Assembly: GCA_011947345.1 (NCBI GenBank)
Contig: JAAVTG010000206.1
Location: forward strand, 1 to 48,515
Source: Phytophthora quininea
Taxonomy: Eukaryota > Oomycota > Peronosporomycetes > Peronosporales > Peronosporaceae
Length of the DNA stretch: 48,515 nucleotides
Reading direction: 5' to 3'
Shown here piece after piece: positions 1-9,399 of the stretch. The position numbers were made by a program, and so were the translations under genes. Every line of letters begins with the position of its first letter. Position 1 is the stretch's first letter. Under the pieces are notes generated by a model, which saw only the letters and a program-made list of their open reading frames with translations, searched no databases and had not been told where the DNA came from.

Positions 1-254
1 TTGACTGAGCTGACAGCTGGTCGCGCTTCCACCATGGAACGAGGCGCGAGTGTCTTACGGACGTGTCCTCCGGGACTTGATCATGGTGGTGCCGTGGCAT
101 GGAGTTGACCATAAGCGCAGCCATGCGGGCTTGGTGGGTTGGCCTGAAGTGAGTCTGGACTTCCGAAGTGCACCGGGTTGCAACCCCACGATGGCTCTTG
201 CGGCGGGATTGGCGTTACCATGCTGTCTGTGCGATCATCTGGCACACGCCTGTA

Positions 255-407
255 TCAGCGAGACCATCTCTGTGTATGAACTGTGCGCTGTTACCGTGTA
301 TTGAATAGCTGTTGGTCTCACAGAAAGCACCTAATGCGTGTAGTACTAGCTAGTAGCTGGTAGCAAGACGGCTTCCGATAACTCGATAACGACGACAGTA
401 GCCAATT
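255..407 (+). repeat. Left arm of a 153-bp inverted repeat
   Basis: This stretch is the reverse complement of 12799-12951, with the same length, no gaps and only a handful of mismatches by eye. It lies about 65 bp beyond the stop of the S33 peptidase gene. Its outer end begins TCAGCGAGACC and its inner end finishes AGCCAATT. No similarity continues past either end. I cannot assign it to a known transposon family. Confidence 0.85.
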
Positions 408-471
408 TGTATTGGCTTCCGAAAAGTACGCACTGGATAATGGTGATCACCTGCTGACACGTGTAGTGGTA

Positions 472-2256
472 TCAACTCGAACTCGAGTTGGAGATCGCCA
501 AGTTGCCTCCGTCGTACACGTCGGGCGTGTTGAAGACCTGGTACATCGTGTACTCCGGCACGGTCATGTTGAGCTCGGGCATGTCGTCCACGCAGGACTT
601 GTCGAGGCGGGCCAGGTCGCCGCCGGTGCTCGTACGACACCAGCAGCTCCATCCCGCAGGTCTTGTCCGTGTCGTCCTTCATCGGGGTCGACGAGATGAT
701 GCCGTGCGTGGCGTGTTCGAACGTGATGAGTTCCTTCTTGTCACCGACGAGCGAGCCGAGCAGCGCCTCGGCGTATTTGGCCGGAGTCTGGGCGTCCATC
801 TTGCCGCTGAGCAGCAGCACGCTCGCTTGGCTTGGGATGGTGGCGCTCTTGTTCCAGTATTGGTCTCGCTCGTAGATGATGCCGTGGGCGTCGTAGTTGC
901 TAAAGCCATACGTGTTGCACGTTGGCGAGTTCTCCTTGGAGCGCAGTACCTCTCGGTGTGCAAGTACTCCTGGCCGTCGGAGTAGAAGGTGTCGGTGAAG
1001 CGCTTGACCATGGCGGCCTTGGAGATTTGAGAAGTCTCCCACATCTCGGAGAACTCGAGGAGGTTGTACAGCAACTGCGACGCATACGCAACATCTTGGC
1101 TGGTGCTGGGGTAGTACCACCACCTCAATGCTGGTTTTAAGACGTCGACGTCGATCTGTGAACAGCGTTCAAGTCGATAGATGAACGGCGGGATCAACGT
1201 GCGGAAGTCGGCGTACAGCAGCATCGTGCCCAGAGTGTAGCAAAGAGAACGACGCCGGCTCGGTCTGTCTTTCAAAGTTGGTCCTCACGTTGTTAAATAA
1301 CTGGGCGCACGTCGAGTTCGGCTCGTTGTCGAACGAGTCGATCAGCCCCTGGATCGCAGCAGGAAGGCTGTTGTTGGGAAAGCGGCGATTGCACACGTCG
1401 TTCTCGGCGCAGCGAGCCAGGAATGCATCGCCCACCTCGTCAAAATCGGAGTCTCGAGATGAAAAGTCGAAGGTTGGGGCTACCCGGCCGTCGTCAAGAC
1501 GCTGTCGAGGACGTACCCAGTCACTTTCGGCGGGCTCAATGCATGAGCCGCTCGACCCACGCCGTGCCATAGCTGATGCCGTACACGACGGTTTGGGCCT
1601 CATTCGTGAACTCGGAGATGAAAGTCGCGACGCCGGTGGCCGCGGTAGTGATGAAGAAGGAGGCGAGGTCTCCGTACCTGTTTTGAAGTGCCTGGGCACA
1701 CGCAGCCGTTTCCGATGGCTCGACCAATGCGCCTCCGGGGTCCGGTGGTTTGTGCTTGAGCTGCCTTGCAGTCCAGAAGTGTGCTTCGACCCGTACCTCG
1801 GTGGTCCATCGTGTAGACGTACACGGTCCCATTCAGCTTCCATTGCAGATCGAGCATCGGCCATTCCACTACAAGGCAAAAAAAAGCGTTACGATGCCGA
1901 ATCCCAAGCAGAGTCGAAGGCTTCGACACTTACTTGGGGTTGACGACAGACCGGGCCCACCTTGCAAGACCCACACGTTGGCGGCGGTGTCGGGGTTGAC
2001 GGTGGCCGGGAAGCGCTTCACGAAGATCTCGACGGTGTTGTCGACAGTCTCGGGCGTCTCGCAGATTCCTTCGTAGCATCGGGGCGTTGTAGACTGCACA
2101 CTCGGCAGTCTGAGCGCCCGTGAAGTCTGCATCCGAGAAGGTCGTCTGCGAGCAGGAGAACCAGCCGCTCAGTTTGCTGTCCGAAGTTGAGTTGGTAGCG
2201 GTCGAAACGTGTGCGAGCGATGTGGCCGCGAGCAGAAGCGCGTGATGGAGCCGCAT
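472..2256 (-). CDS. Secreted S33-family serine peptidase (alpha/beta hydrolase), multiply frameshifted
   Basis: The protein starts with a signal peptide (MRLHHALLLAATSLAHVSTA). It carries the S33 / tripeptidyl-aminopeptidase-like landmarks in order: WVLQGGPG (oxyanion region), MDHRGTGRS, GISYGTAW with the nucleophile serine in a GxSxG setting, LLSGKMDAQTP with the likely acidic residue, and HATHG with the catalytic histidine. The family releases short peptides or residues from N-termini outside the cell. The landmarks lie in different reading frames, so at least five indels interrupt the roughly 590-codon gene. The last coding segment ends at a stop at 472-474, after a Ser/Asn-rich tail. All catalytic residues remain, so this may be a real gene damaged by sequence errors. 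A recent pseudogene is the alternative. Confidence 0.7.
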
Positions 2257-3349
2257 GCTTGGTTGGGGTTCAGGAGTGTCGCCGACGGCTCAACTTGGAG
2301 AATGAGCAAGAGGCGAGTGTCGGACGAAGGCAACCGTACAACGTCGCTGCGACGACGGAAACTAGGTGGCGTCAGGTCGGGGCGGATTACAGCTTTGGCC
2401 GCCAAAGCAATCCTATCCTGGCACTGTGAAGCGATGTACAGGTGATTTCGTGTGCGATGGGCTGCCGCCGAGTCAACACAAAGCTCGAACACCGTGAATC
2501 GACTCACGATTAGTCACGTATGTAGCACGGGCTCTGATGGTGCACTCAATGTTGTGGATGCTACAACAGTCGATACTTGAACAACCAGCTTCAGTGAAGA
2601 GTGTATATAGTGTGGCCCATAGTATTTATGAATTGGATATCGCCACAGAGGCCAGATAATTAGTGTGGCCCACAGTAATTGTACACCCACAGTAATTATG
2701 TCCATGAGGACATTTCAAAGTTAATCCGCTATTTCCAAAATCTGCCTTGATAATCAATCGAAACAACCGTTGGATGACCTACAGCGATTTACTCTTCGTG
2801 CTTGTCATGTGTTCCAACTGCTTGTTGCTGCGCTCTCTACGCCCTCGTGTATCTGTGGCATTTGAAGCACCTTTTCCCTCAGTCGAAAGACTTGAGCTTC
2901 AGCAAATCAACTATATTGAGGGCTAACACAAGTGTAATAAGACCATGACTGCAAGGAAAAGTTCATGTGTAGTATAATGAAGTCCATTCTATTTTATGTA
3001 AGTTTTGTATAGTATGTTGAGGTTCTATCCAAGTGTCAGAACCCTTTTAAAATATCGAATCGTAAAATCTATAAAACGACATGTTTAATGGCTGTTTTCC
3101 CCTCAAAATCGTCACGAAATCTAATGTGTTGAAGCTTCTCCGAAAGCTGCAACTCTTTCCATTATCCATCGAGCCCTTTAGATAGTCCGCACAATATCAT
3201 GGCCTTCCGGGGTCTGAGTCTGCTCTCTCACGTGCTCTTTTGCGGAATAACAAATGTTCTTCCCCAGCCAACCCTGCCACTTGCTTGGCGCTCTACTGGC
3301 TCTTGTGGTGGCAGCTAATTAGTGTTACTTGGCCGCTGGTGCGGACTCT
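2257..3349. other. Gene-poor, AT-rich gap with repeated AATTAGTGTGGG motifs
   Basis: No convincing coding sequence is present. The stretch has short near-palindromic repeats of the type ATTAGTGTGG(G)CC...CCCACACTAAT around 2603-2700 and a further AATTAGTGT at about 3317. The same motif sits at the outer edge of both arms of the xylose isomerase palindrome. It could be a MITE-like remnant. I could not define element ends. Confidence 0.5.
3296..3305 (+). repeat. 10-bp direct repeat outside the xylose isomerase palindrome (left)
   Basis: CTGGCTCTTG occurs here and again at 8173-8182 in the same orientation, just outside or overlapping the ends of the inverted duplication. It resembles a target-site duplication of the length made by Mutator-like elements, but the left copy is about 45 bp from the arm edge, so this is only suggestive. 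Confidence 0.35.
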
Positions 3350-5436
3350 AGCAAATTAGTGTGGGCCATGCTATTTGTGCGCCCACACTAATCTCCCACC
3401 CACACTGATGACACGTTTTACTGTAGCTACATGTACATGAACGACATCGCGATTTAAGCACTAATAAAGCAGGAGTCAAACACACTTTCGTCAAAACTTC
3501 AATTGCTTACGGTTGATGAAACACTGACAGAGTGGAGTCCTTGCAGAACTGCTACGTCTTGGTCGACGACTTACTGCACGCCGCGAAAGAGCAGCATCTC
3601 GGCGTACTCCTGCTTGCCGGACGCGTGCGCAGGCTCGCCGGCCTTCTTGGCGTACTCGGCCACCTCCTCCAGCGTGGCCTTGCCCTCCTCGATGCGCTCA
3701 CCCAGACTGCTCTTCCACGACGAGTAGCGCTGCGCCACCAGCTCGCCCAGCTCGTTCTTCTCGATCAGCTTAGCCGCGTAGCGCAGGCCGCGCGCGAAGC
3801 AGTCCATGGACCCGATGTGCGCGATGAATAGGTCTTCCAGGTCGGTGGACTCGCGACGCACCTTGGCGTCAAAGTTGAGGCCGCCGGGGGCGAGGCCGCC
3901 GATCTCAATGATCTTCTTCATGACGACCGTGGCCTTCTTGTCGTCCATGAGGAACTGGTCCGTGTCCCAGCCCACGAGCGGGTCGCCCGTGTTGCAGTCC
4001 ACGGAGCCCAGCATCTTGTAGGCCGCAGCGTAGTAGATGTCGTGCTCGTAGTCGTGGCCCGCGAGCGTCGTGTGGTTGGGCTCGATGTTGAGCTTGAAGT
4101 CGTTCTGCAGGCCGTAGTTGCCCAGGAAGGCCATGACCGTGGCGGCGTCGTAATCGTACTGGTGCTTCATGGGCTCGCGCGGCTTGGGTTCGACGAGGAA
4201 CTGGAAGGTGGCGCCCAGCTCACGCTTGTAGGCGACGACCATCTTGAAGAAGGCGGCCATGTGGTCCAGCTCGGCCTTCATGTCGGTGTTGAGGATGCTC
4301 TGGAAGCCCTCACGGCCGCCCCAGAAGACAAAGTTCTCTCCGCCCAGCTTGAGTGTGATCTCCATGGCCTTCTTGACGCGCACGGCCGCCTGGGCGAACA
4401 CGTCCAGATCCGGGTTGGTGCTGGCGCCGTTCATGAAGCGGCGGTGGCCGAATAGGTTGGTGGTGCCCCAGAGGCACTTGACGCCCGTCTGGTTCTGCTT
4501 GTCCAGCAGGTAGTCCGAGATGTCGTCCAGCAGGCCCTGCGACTCGGCCAGGTCAGCGCCCTCCGCCACCAGGTCCACGTCGTGGAACGTGTAGAACTTG
4601 ACGCCCAGTTTGGTGAACATCTCGAAAGCGGCGTCGGCCTTGCACTTGGCGGCCTCCAGCAGCCGCTCCCGCGGGCTCAGGCTGGCGTCGCTCAGCGGCG
4701 CGTTCCAGGCGCGGTTGGTGTACGTCTCGCCGCCGAACGGGTCGCCTCCGGTGTTGCCAAAGGTGTGCCAATAGCACACGGCGAAGCGGCACCACTGCTC
4801 CATGGTCTTGCCCATCACGAACTCGGACGGGTTGTACTCCTGGTAGGCCAGCGCGCTCTTGGTGGCCTTGCCCTCGAACGCCACCTTGGGCACCGTTGGG
4901 AAGTACGTCTTGACTTGGTGTTGCACCATGGTTTGGGGCTGCTTGGGGTAGGTGGGTGGTGGTAGTTGTTGCTTGGGCAGTCGCTTGAGCTCTGCTTGGC
5001 GAATCGAGGAATGCCACACGAGCTGCTCGACGAACATTGGGGCCGTTGAAGGGCTTCAAGCTCCAAAGGCTCACATTTCACGATGGGCGACGCTGATTGG
5101 TCGGCAGCTTCAAGGTGCGCATCAAAGCATACCGGTACGGCTCGGTATCTGGTATCAGACGGTGTCATCATTTCGGCGTCATTGAAGCGGGTACGTGGCG
5201 CAGCACTGCCGGGCACTGCCCAATGAGTTTGGCGCTACGACAAGTGAGGGCGGTTGACCCGAACGAATGCAATGCATATCTAGTTGCTGCTGTGGCGAGC
5301 TTGATGCTGACTATGGCGCAGCCAGGTTGTCTGGTCTTGCCGTCCACGGTATCTTGACTCGGATGACCAAGACTTTCCTGGCAGCAGAGGCGATGGTGCT
5401 TGACAACGGCCAGTGTAATGACGATCGGGTGATTGC
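3350..5436 (-). repeat. Left arm of the xylose isomerase palindrome
   Basis: This 2,087-bp arm matches the reverse complement of 6088-8174 with no net indel: paired coordinates sum to 11524 throughout. It contains a complete xylose isomerase gene, about 500 bp of 5' flank and about 220 bp of 3' flank. A few mismatches are visible in the 3' flank (for example GTGGGCCAT versus GTAGGCCAT) and none in the encoded protein. The outer edge coincides with an AATTAGTGTGGG motif. Confidence 0.95.
3571..4929 (-). CDS. xylA: Xylose isomerase, copy 1
   Basis: It interconverts D-xylose and D-xylulose (also glucose and fructose) using two divalent metals, in the cytosol. Family motifs are complete: YTFHDVDL with the catalytic histidine, NFVFWGGREGFQS, FLVEPKPREP, KLNIEPNHTTLAGHDYEHD, GWDTDQF and GGLNFDAKVRRESTD. 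The usual EANH is EPNH here. The reading frame extends 36 codons upstream to 5037. I chose the second Met because it sits in a good AACCATGG context, starts where family similarity begins, and gives the usual length (452 residues). The protein is identical to copy 2. The two genes are divergent, and each keeps its own copy of the 5' flank. Confidence 0.95.
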   Translation of the reverse strand: MVQHQVKTYFPTVPKVAFEGKATKSALAYQEYNPSEFVMGKTMEQWCRFAVCYWHTFGNTGGDPFGGETYTNRAWNAPLSDASLSPRERLLEAAKCKADAAFEMFTKLGVKFYTFHDVDLVAEGADLAESQGLLDDISDYLLDKQNQTGVKCLWGTTNLFGHRRFMNGASTNPDLDVFAQAAVRVKKAMEITLKLGGENFVFWGGREGFQSILNTDMKAELDHMAAFFKMVVAYKRELGATFQFLVEPKPREPMKHQYDYDAATVMAFLGNYGLQNDFKLNIEPNHTTLAGHDYEHDIYYAAAYKMLGSVDCNTGDPLVGWDTDQFLMDDKKATVVMKKIIEIGGLAPGGLNFDAKVRRESTDLEDLFIAHIGSMDCFARGLRYAAKLIEKNELGELVAQRYSSWKSSLGERIEEGKATLEEVAEYAKKAGEPAHASGKQEYAEMLLFRGVQ

Positions 5437-6087
5437 ATACTTGAATGGAGTATATTGGCAATCTGTTCGTTTGAAGAATGGCTGGTGACAGCATTGCTCC
5501 GCCATTTTGCGCGAAAGGATGATGAAGCCTAGTAATCGGACATTGTGCTGTCGCGTATATATAAGCTCAATCGGGCTGGTCGGTACAGTATATGCTAAGG
5601 ATGTCCTCGACGATTGTGTCGACAGCCTCTTCTAGCCTTGGCTTAGAAATGAAATGCACAAATTCCGAATGTCATGCGTTGAGACCGAGTGCAATGACGA
5701 ACAAATGATTACCAGTGTTCCACTCGTCTACAGTTCGTGAAAGTCTTACAATAGAGGGCAAGTAGGAGACTTGTGTCGTCAACTGGTTGTGTATTCATGT
5801 GCCCGAAGACTGATTTTGGTGTCGACGCCAACCAGGTTTTCTGGTGGTGCAGCATAGCTACGACACTGATGGATGGCGGCATTCAACTCGATCTTGCGGA
5901 GAGGTTGCCCAAGGTGAGGCTCAAAAGCTTGTTGGGCCCTATCTAGCTTTTAGTTGCGATAAGAGACGCCAATTTCCGGCGTTTTAGAGCAACTGCGTAC
6001 GCTACATGTAAAATCGCAACACCACCAGAGGAGTTTGTGCTGCGGCAGCATTACCCGTCAACAGTTGCGCTAATAACACACCCTAGC
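5437..6087. other. Unique spacer at the centre of the xylose isomerase palindrome
   Basis: These 651 bp separate the two arms and are not duplicated. No persuasive open reading frame is present. A TATATATAAG tract lies near 5556, and I see no other known element. As each gene has its own roughly 500-bp flank inside its arm, the spacer may not be needed for transcription of either copy. Confidence 0.7.
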
Positions 6088-6420
6088 GCAATCACCCGAT
6101 CGTCATTACACTGGCCGTTGTCAAGCACCATCGCCTCTGCTGCCAGGAAAGTCTTGGTCATCCGAGTCAAGATACCGTGGACGGCAAGACCAGACAACCT
6201 GGCTGCGCCATAGTCAGCATCAAGCTCGCCACAGCAGCAACTAGATATGCATTGCATTCGTTCGGGTCAACCGCCCTCACTTGTCGTAGCGCCAAACTCA
6301 TTGGGCAGTGCCCGGCAGTGCTGCGCCACGTACCCGCTTCAATGACGCCGAAATGATGACACCGTCTGATACCAGATACCGAGCCGTACCGGTATGCTTT
6401 GATGCGCACCTTGAAGCTGC

Positions 6421-6432
6421 CGACCAATCAGC
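6421..6432 (+). promoter_or_regulatory. CCAAT box upstream of xylose isomerase copy 2
   Basis: GACCAATCAGCG lies about 170 bp upstream of the chosen start codon, with the mirror copy near 5092-5103 for copy 1. A CCAAT element in this position is a common eukaryotic promoter signal. The function is inferred from position only. Confidence 0.35.
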
Positions 6433-6594
6433 GTCGCCCATCGTGAAATGTGAGCCTTTGGAGCTTGAAGCCCTTCAACGGCCCCAATGTTCGTCGAGCA
6501 GCTCGTGTGGCATTCCTCGATTCGCCAAGCAGAGCTCAAGCGACTGCCCAAGCAACAACTACCACCACCCACCTACCCCAAGCAGCCCCAAACC

Positions 6595-7953
6595 ATGGTG
6601 CAACACCAAGTCAAGACGTACTTCCCAACGGTGCCCAAGGTGGCGTTCGAGGGCAAGGCCACCAAGAGCGCGCTGGCCTACCAGGAGTACAACCCGTCCG
6701 AGTTCGTGATGGGCAAGACCATGGAGCAGTGGTGCCGCTTCGCCGTGTGCTATTGGCACACCTTTGGCAACACCGGAGGCGACCCGTTCGGCGGCGAGAC
6801 GTACACCAACCGCGCCTGGAACGCGCCGCTGAGCGACGCCAGCCTGAGCCCGCGGGAGCGGCTGCTGGAGGCCGCCAAGTGCAAGGCCGACGCCGCTTTC
6901 GAGATGTTCACCAAACTGGGCGTCAAGTTCTACACGTTCCACGACGTGGACCTGGTGGCGGAGGGCGCTGACCTGGCCGAGTCGCAGGGCCTGCTGGACG
7001 ACATCTCGGACTACCTGCTGGACAAGCAGAACCAGACGGGCGTCAAGTGCCTCTGGGGCACCACCAACCTATTCGGCCACCGCCGCTTCATGAACGGCGC
7101 CAGCACCAACCCGGATCTGGACGTGTTCGCCCAGGCGGCCGTGCGCGTCAAGAAGGCCATGGAGATCACACTCAAGCTGGGCGGAGAGAACTTTGTCTTC
7201 TGGGGCGGCCGTGAGGGCTTCCAGAGCATCCTCAACACCGACATGAAGGCCGAGCTGGACCACATGGCCGCCTTCTTCAAGATGGTCGTCGCCTACAAGC
7301 GTGAGCTGGGCGCCACCTTCCAGTTCCTCGTCGAACCCAAGCCGCGCGAGCCCATGAAGCACCAGTACGATTACGACGCCGCCACGGTCATGGCCTTCCT
7401 GGGCAACTACGGCCTGCAGAACGACTTCAAGCTCAACATCGAGCCCAACCACACGACGCTCGCGGGCCACGACTACGAGCACGACATCTACTACGCTGCG
7501 GCCTACAAGATGCTGGGCTCCGTGGACTGCAACACGGGCGACCCGCTCGTGGGCTGGGACACGGACCAGTTCCTCATGGACGACAAGAAGGCCACGGTCG
7601 TCATGAAGAAGATCATTGAGATCGGCGGCCTCGCCCCCGGCGGCCTCAACTTTGACGCCAAGGTGCGTCGCGAGTCCACCGACCTGGAAGACCTATTCAT
7701 CGCGCACATCGGGTCCATGGACTGCTTCGCGCGCGGCCTGCGCTACGCGGCTAAGCTGATCGAGAAGAACGAGCTGGGCGAGCTGGTGGCGCAGCGCTAC
7801 TCGTCGTGGAAGAGCAGTCTGGGTGAGCGCATCGAGGAGGGCAAGGCCACGCTGGAGGAGGTGGCCGAGTACGCCAAGAAGGCCGGCGAGCCTGCGCACG
7901 CGTCCGGCAAGCAGGAGTACGCCGAGATGCTGCTCTTTCGCGGCGTGCAGTAA
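6595..7953 (+). CDS. xylA: Xylose isomerase, copy 2
   Basis: The protein is identical to copy 1 on the other arm, and all catalytic and metal-binding motifs are intact (FHDVD, the VEPK and NIEPNH blocks, WDTDQF, NFDAKVRR). The start at 6595 is chosen for the same reasons: AACCATGG context, family length, and no family similarity in the 36-codon extension back to 6487. Unlike many genes in this window it reads through without any frameshift, so both copies could be functional. Identity at codon third positions points to a very recent duplication, ongoing gene conversion, or one locus assembled twice. Confidence 0.95.
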   Translation: MVQHQVKTYFPTVPKVAFEGKATKSALAYQEYNPSEFVMGKTMEQWCRFAVCYWHTFGNTGGDPFGGETYTNRAWNAPLSDASLSPRERLLEAAKCKADAAFEMFTKLGVKFYTFHDVDLVAEGADLAESQGLLDDISDYLLDKQNQTGVKCLWGTTNLFGHRRFMNGASTNPDLDVFAQAAVRVKKAMEITLKLGGENFVFWGGREGFQSILNTDMKAELDHMAAFFKMVVAYKRELGATFQFLVEPKPREPMKHQYDYDAATVMAFLGNYGLQNDFKLNIEPNHTTLAGHDYEHDIYYAAAYKMLGSVDCNTGDPLVGWDTDQFLMDDKKATVVMKKIIEIGGLAPGGLNFDAKVRRESTDLEDLFIAHIGSMDCFARGLRYAAKLIEKNELGELVAQRYSSWKSSLGERIEEGKATLEEVAEYAKKAGEPAHASGKQEYAEMLLFRGVQ

Positions 7954-8172
7954 GTCGTCGACCAAGACGTAGCAGTTCTGCAAGGACTCCACTCTGTCAG
8001 TGTTTCATCAACCGTAAGCAATTGAAGTTTTGACGAAAGTGTGTTTGACTCCTGCTTTATTAGTGCTTAAATCGCGATGCCGTTCATGTATATGTAGCTA
8101 CAGTAAAACGTGTCATCAGTGTGGGTGGGAGATTAGTGTGGGCGCACAAATAGCATGGCCTACACTAATTTG

Positions 8173-8182
8173 CTGGCTCTTG
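8173..8182 (+). repeat. 10-bp direct repeat outside the xylose isomerase palindrome (right)
   Basis: CTGGCTCTTG is the partner of 3296-3305. It begins just inside the end of the right arm. Confidence 0.35.
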
Positions 8183-8319
8183 CCTGTACTACCTTCCCTC
8201 CGAGAAACATCAAAAGCTAGGTGTCGTTCAAGGCGCTCTCCAAGGATTCCCCATATCCCAGGATTCCTCAGCCTTTTCCACCGGAATAGCAGCGATTTGG
8301 CAATCAACATAAAAGCATA

Positions 8320-9245
8320 GTGCTACCTTTTGTTCAACGTGAACGCTTCAGAGGCGTCCGCAATGCTTGCATATCGTTCAACAAGCTTTGGATTAATATC
8401 GGACGAGATCGACGGTCGCCATTCCGTGTTGCGATCCGACAGGGCATCGTTCAGCAACTCAATTATTTGTGTATCGTGATAATTAGCAGCGGAACTGGTT
8501 GATTGACCTGATATTAGTCTATTGTCCGTGCTCGAATCACGCACCCATTTCTTCATGTAGTCGACTGGCAAAGACTGGATATTGTCGTCAAACTCGCGAG
8601 GCAGCGTCTCGGCAACGTTTTGATGAAGTTTATGCTTTTCAAATATCCCCAGGTTGAGATATCTTCTTATCTGGACTCGCAGAGGTTGGAGAGATCGCAG
8701 GGTCTAAAGTGCTGCTTTTAAGATAACATCAGCCAAGCTCTCGTGATCCCACAGACTCGGAAGGCTGTTGTCTACACTATCAACGTCCATTTGGGGATCG
8801 CTGAAATCATCACTCACTTCTCCAAAGAGATCATCATTTTGGTCGCCTTCAGCACTTTGATCATCAACATCATCATTATCCCCACTGCCTTGCTGTTCTG
8901 CTGCTGTAGCTGTAGCTTTCGCTTCTGCTCGTTGCAACTCACTGTGGTAGTCATTCATATTTTCCATAATTGTCTCCACAAATGCGCTGCGTGAACGTTT
9001 CCAATTCCCGAAAGTTACTTGCCATGGGAACTCGTTCGACGGGTCATTTGTTGCAATCCACCCTTCCAGATTGCGATGCGGCTTGAAAAGAACCAGCAAA
9101 AGCACGGCACGCTTCAAGTTAGAGGTTGGTGATGGGTGACACTCTTCGTACGGCATTCGAACCCCTGGATGACTGGGACTACGGCTTCGTACCTTTTTCC
9201 TAAGCGGTGTGTTTCACGGAGAAGATGCCCAGTCGTAAACGCCAT
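8320..9245 (-). pseudogene. Helitron protein remnant, segment between Rep and helicase
   Basis: Read on the minus strand, this resembles the linker between the Rep domain and the PIF1-like helicase of oomycete Helitron proteins: HLLRETHRLGKRYEAVVPV, then NLKRAVLLLVLFKPHRNLEGW, VTFGNWKRSRSAFVETIM, ENMNDYHSEL, and an acidic Asp/Ser/Gln-rich stretch. A frame change near 9157 and a stop at 8704-8706 break it; the frame then runs on to 8323. The helicase domain itself is missing, because the sequence stops near the edge of the xylose isomerase palindrome. Its orientation is opposite to the Rep core next to it. The family assignment rests on recalled family features and position next to a clear Rep domain. 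Confidence 0.55.
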
Positions 9246-9399
9246 GGCCGATTTCGAACAGGAATCACCCTTTTACGGGAGTACCACATTGCGAACTCGT
9301 ATAGGTTAACGTGCTCCAGAGTCTTCGGCCAAAAATATAGTCATCCAGGCTCGAAACAGGTCTGAAGCTGGGTTGGTCGGTGCTGCCACTAATCCTAAC

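Larger units (their letters stand above)
6088..8174 (+). repeat. Right arm of the xylose isomerase palindrome
   Basis: This is the reverse complement of 3350-5436. Its outer edge falls at AATTTGCT following a (CC)TACACTAAT motif and abuts Helitron-derived sequence. Confidence 0.95.

Noticed and set aside
255..407. Long terminal repeat of a retrotransposon
   Set aside because: The two copies are inverted, only 153 bp long, and no gag or pol sequence lies between them.
4042..4965. Long antisense frames over xylose isomerase and other GC-rich genes
   Set aside because: They mirror strong codon bias on the coding strand, have Leu/Val/Glu-rich or Arg/Ala-rich low-complexity content and show no motifs.
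6487..6594. 36-codon upstream extension of xylose isomerase
   Set aside because: No family similarity and a Gln/Pro-rich composition. The downstream ATG has the better context and the usual length. The same holds for the mirror copy.
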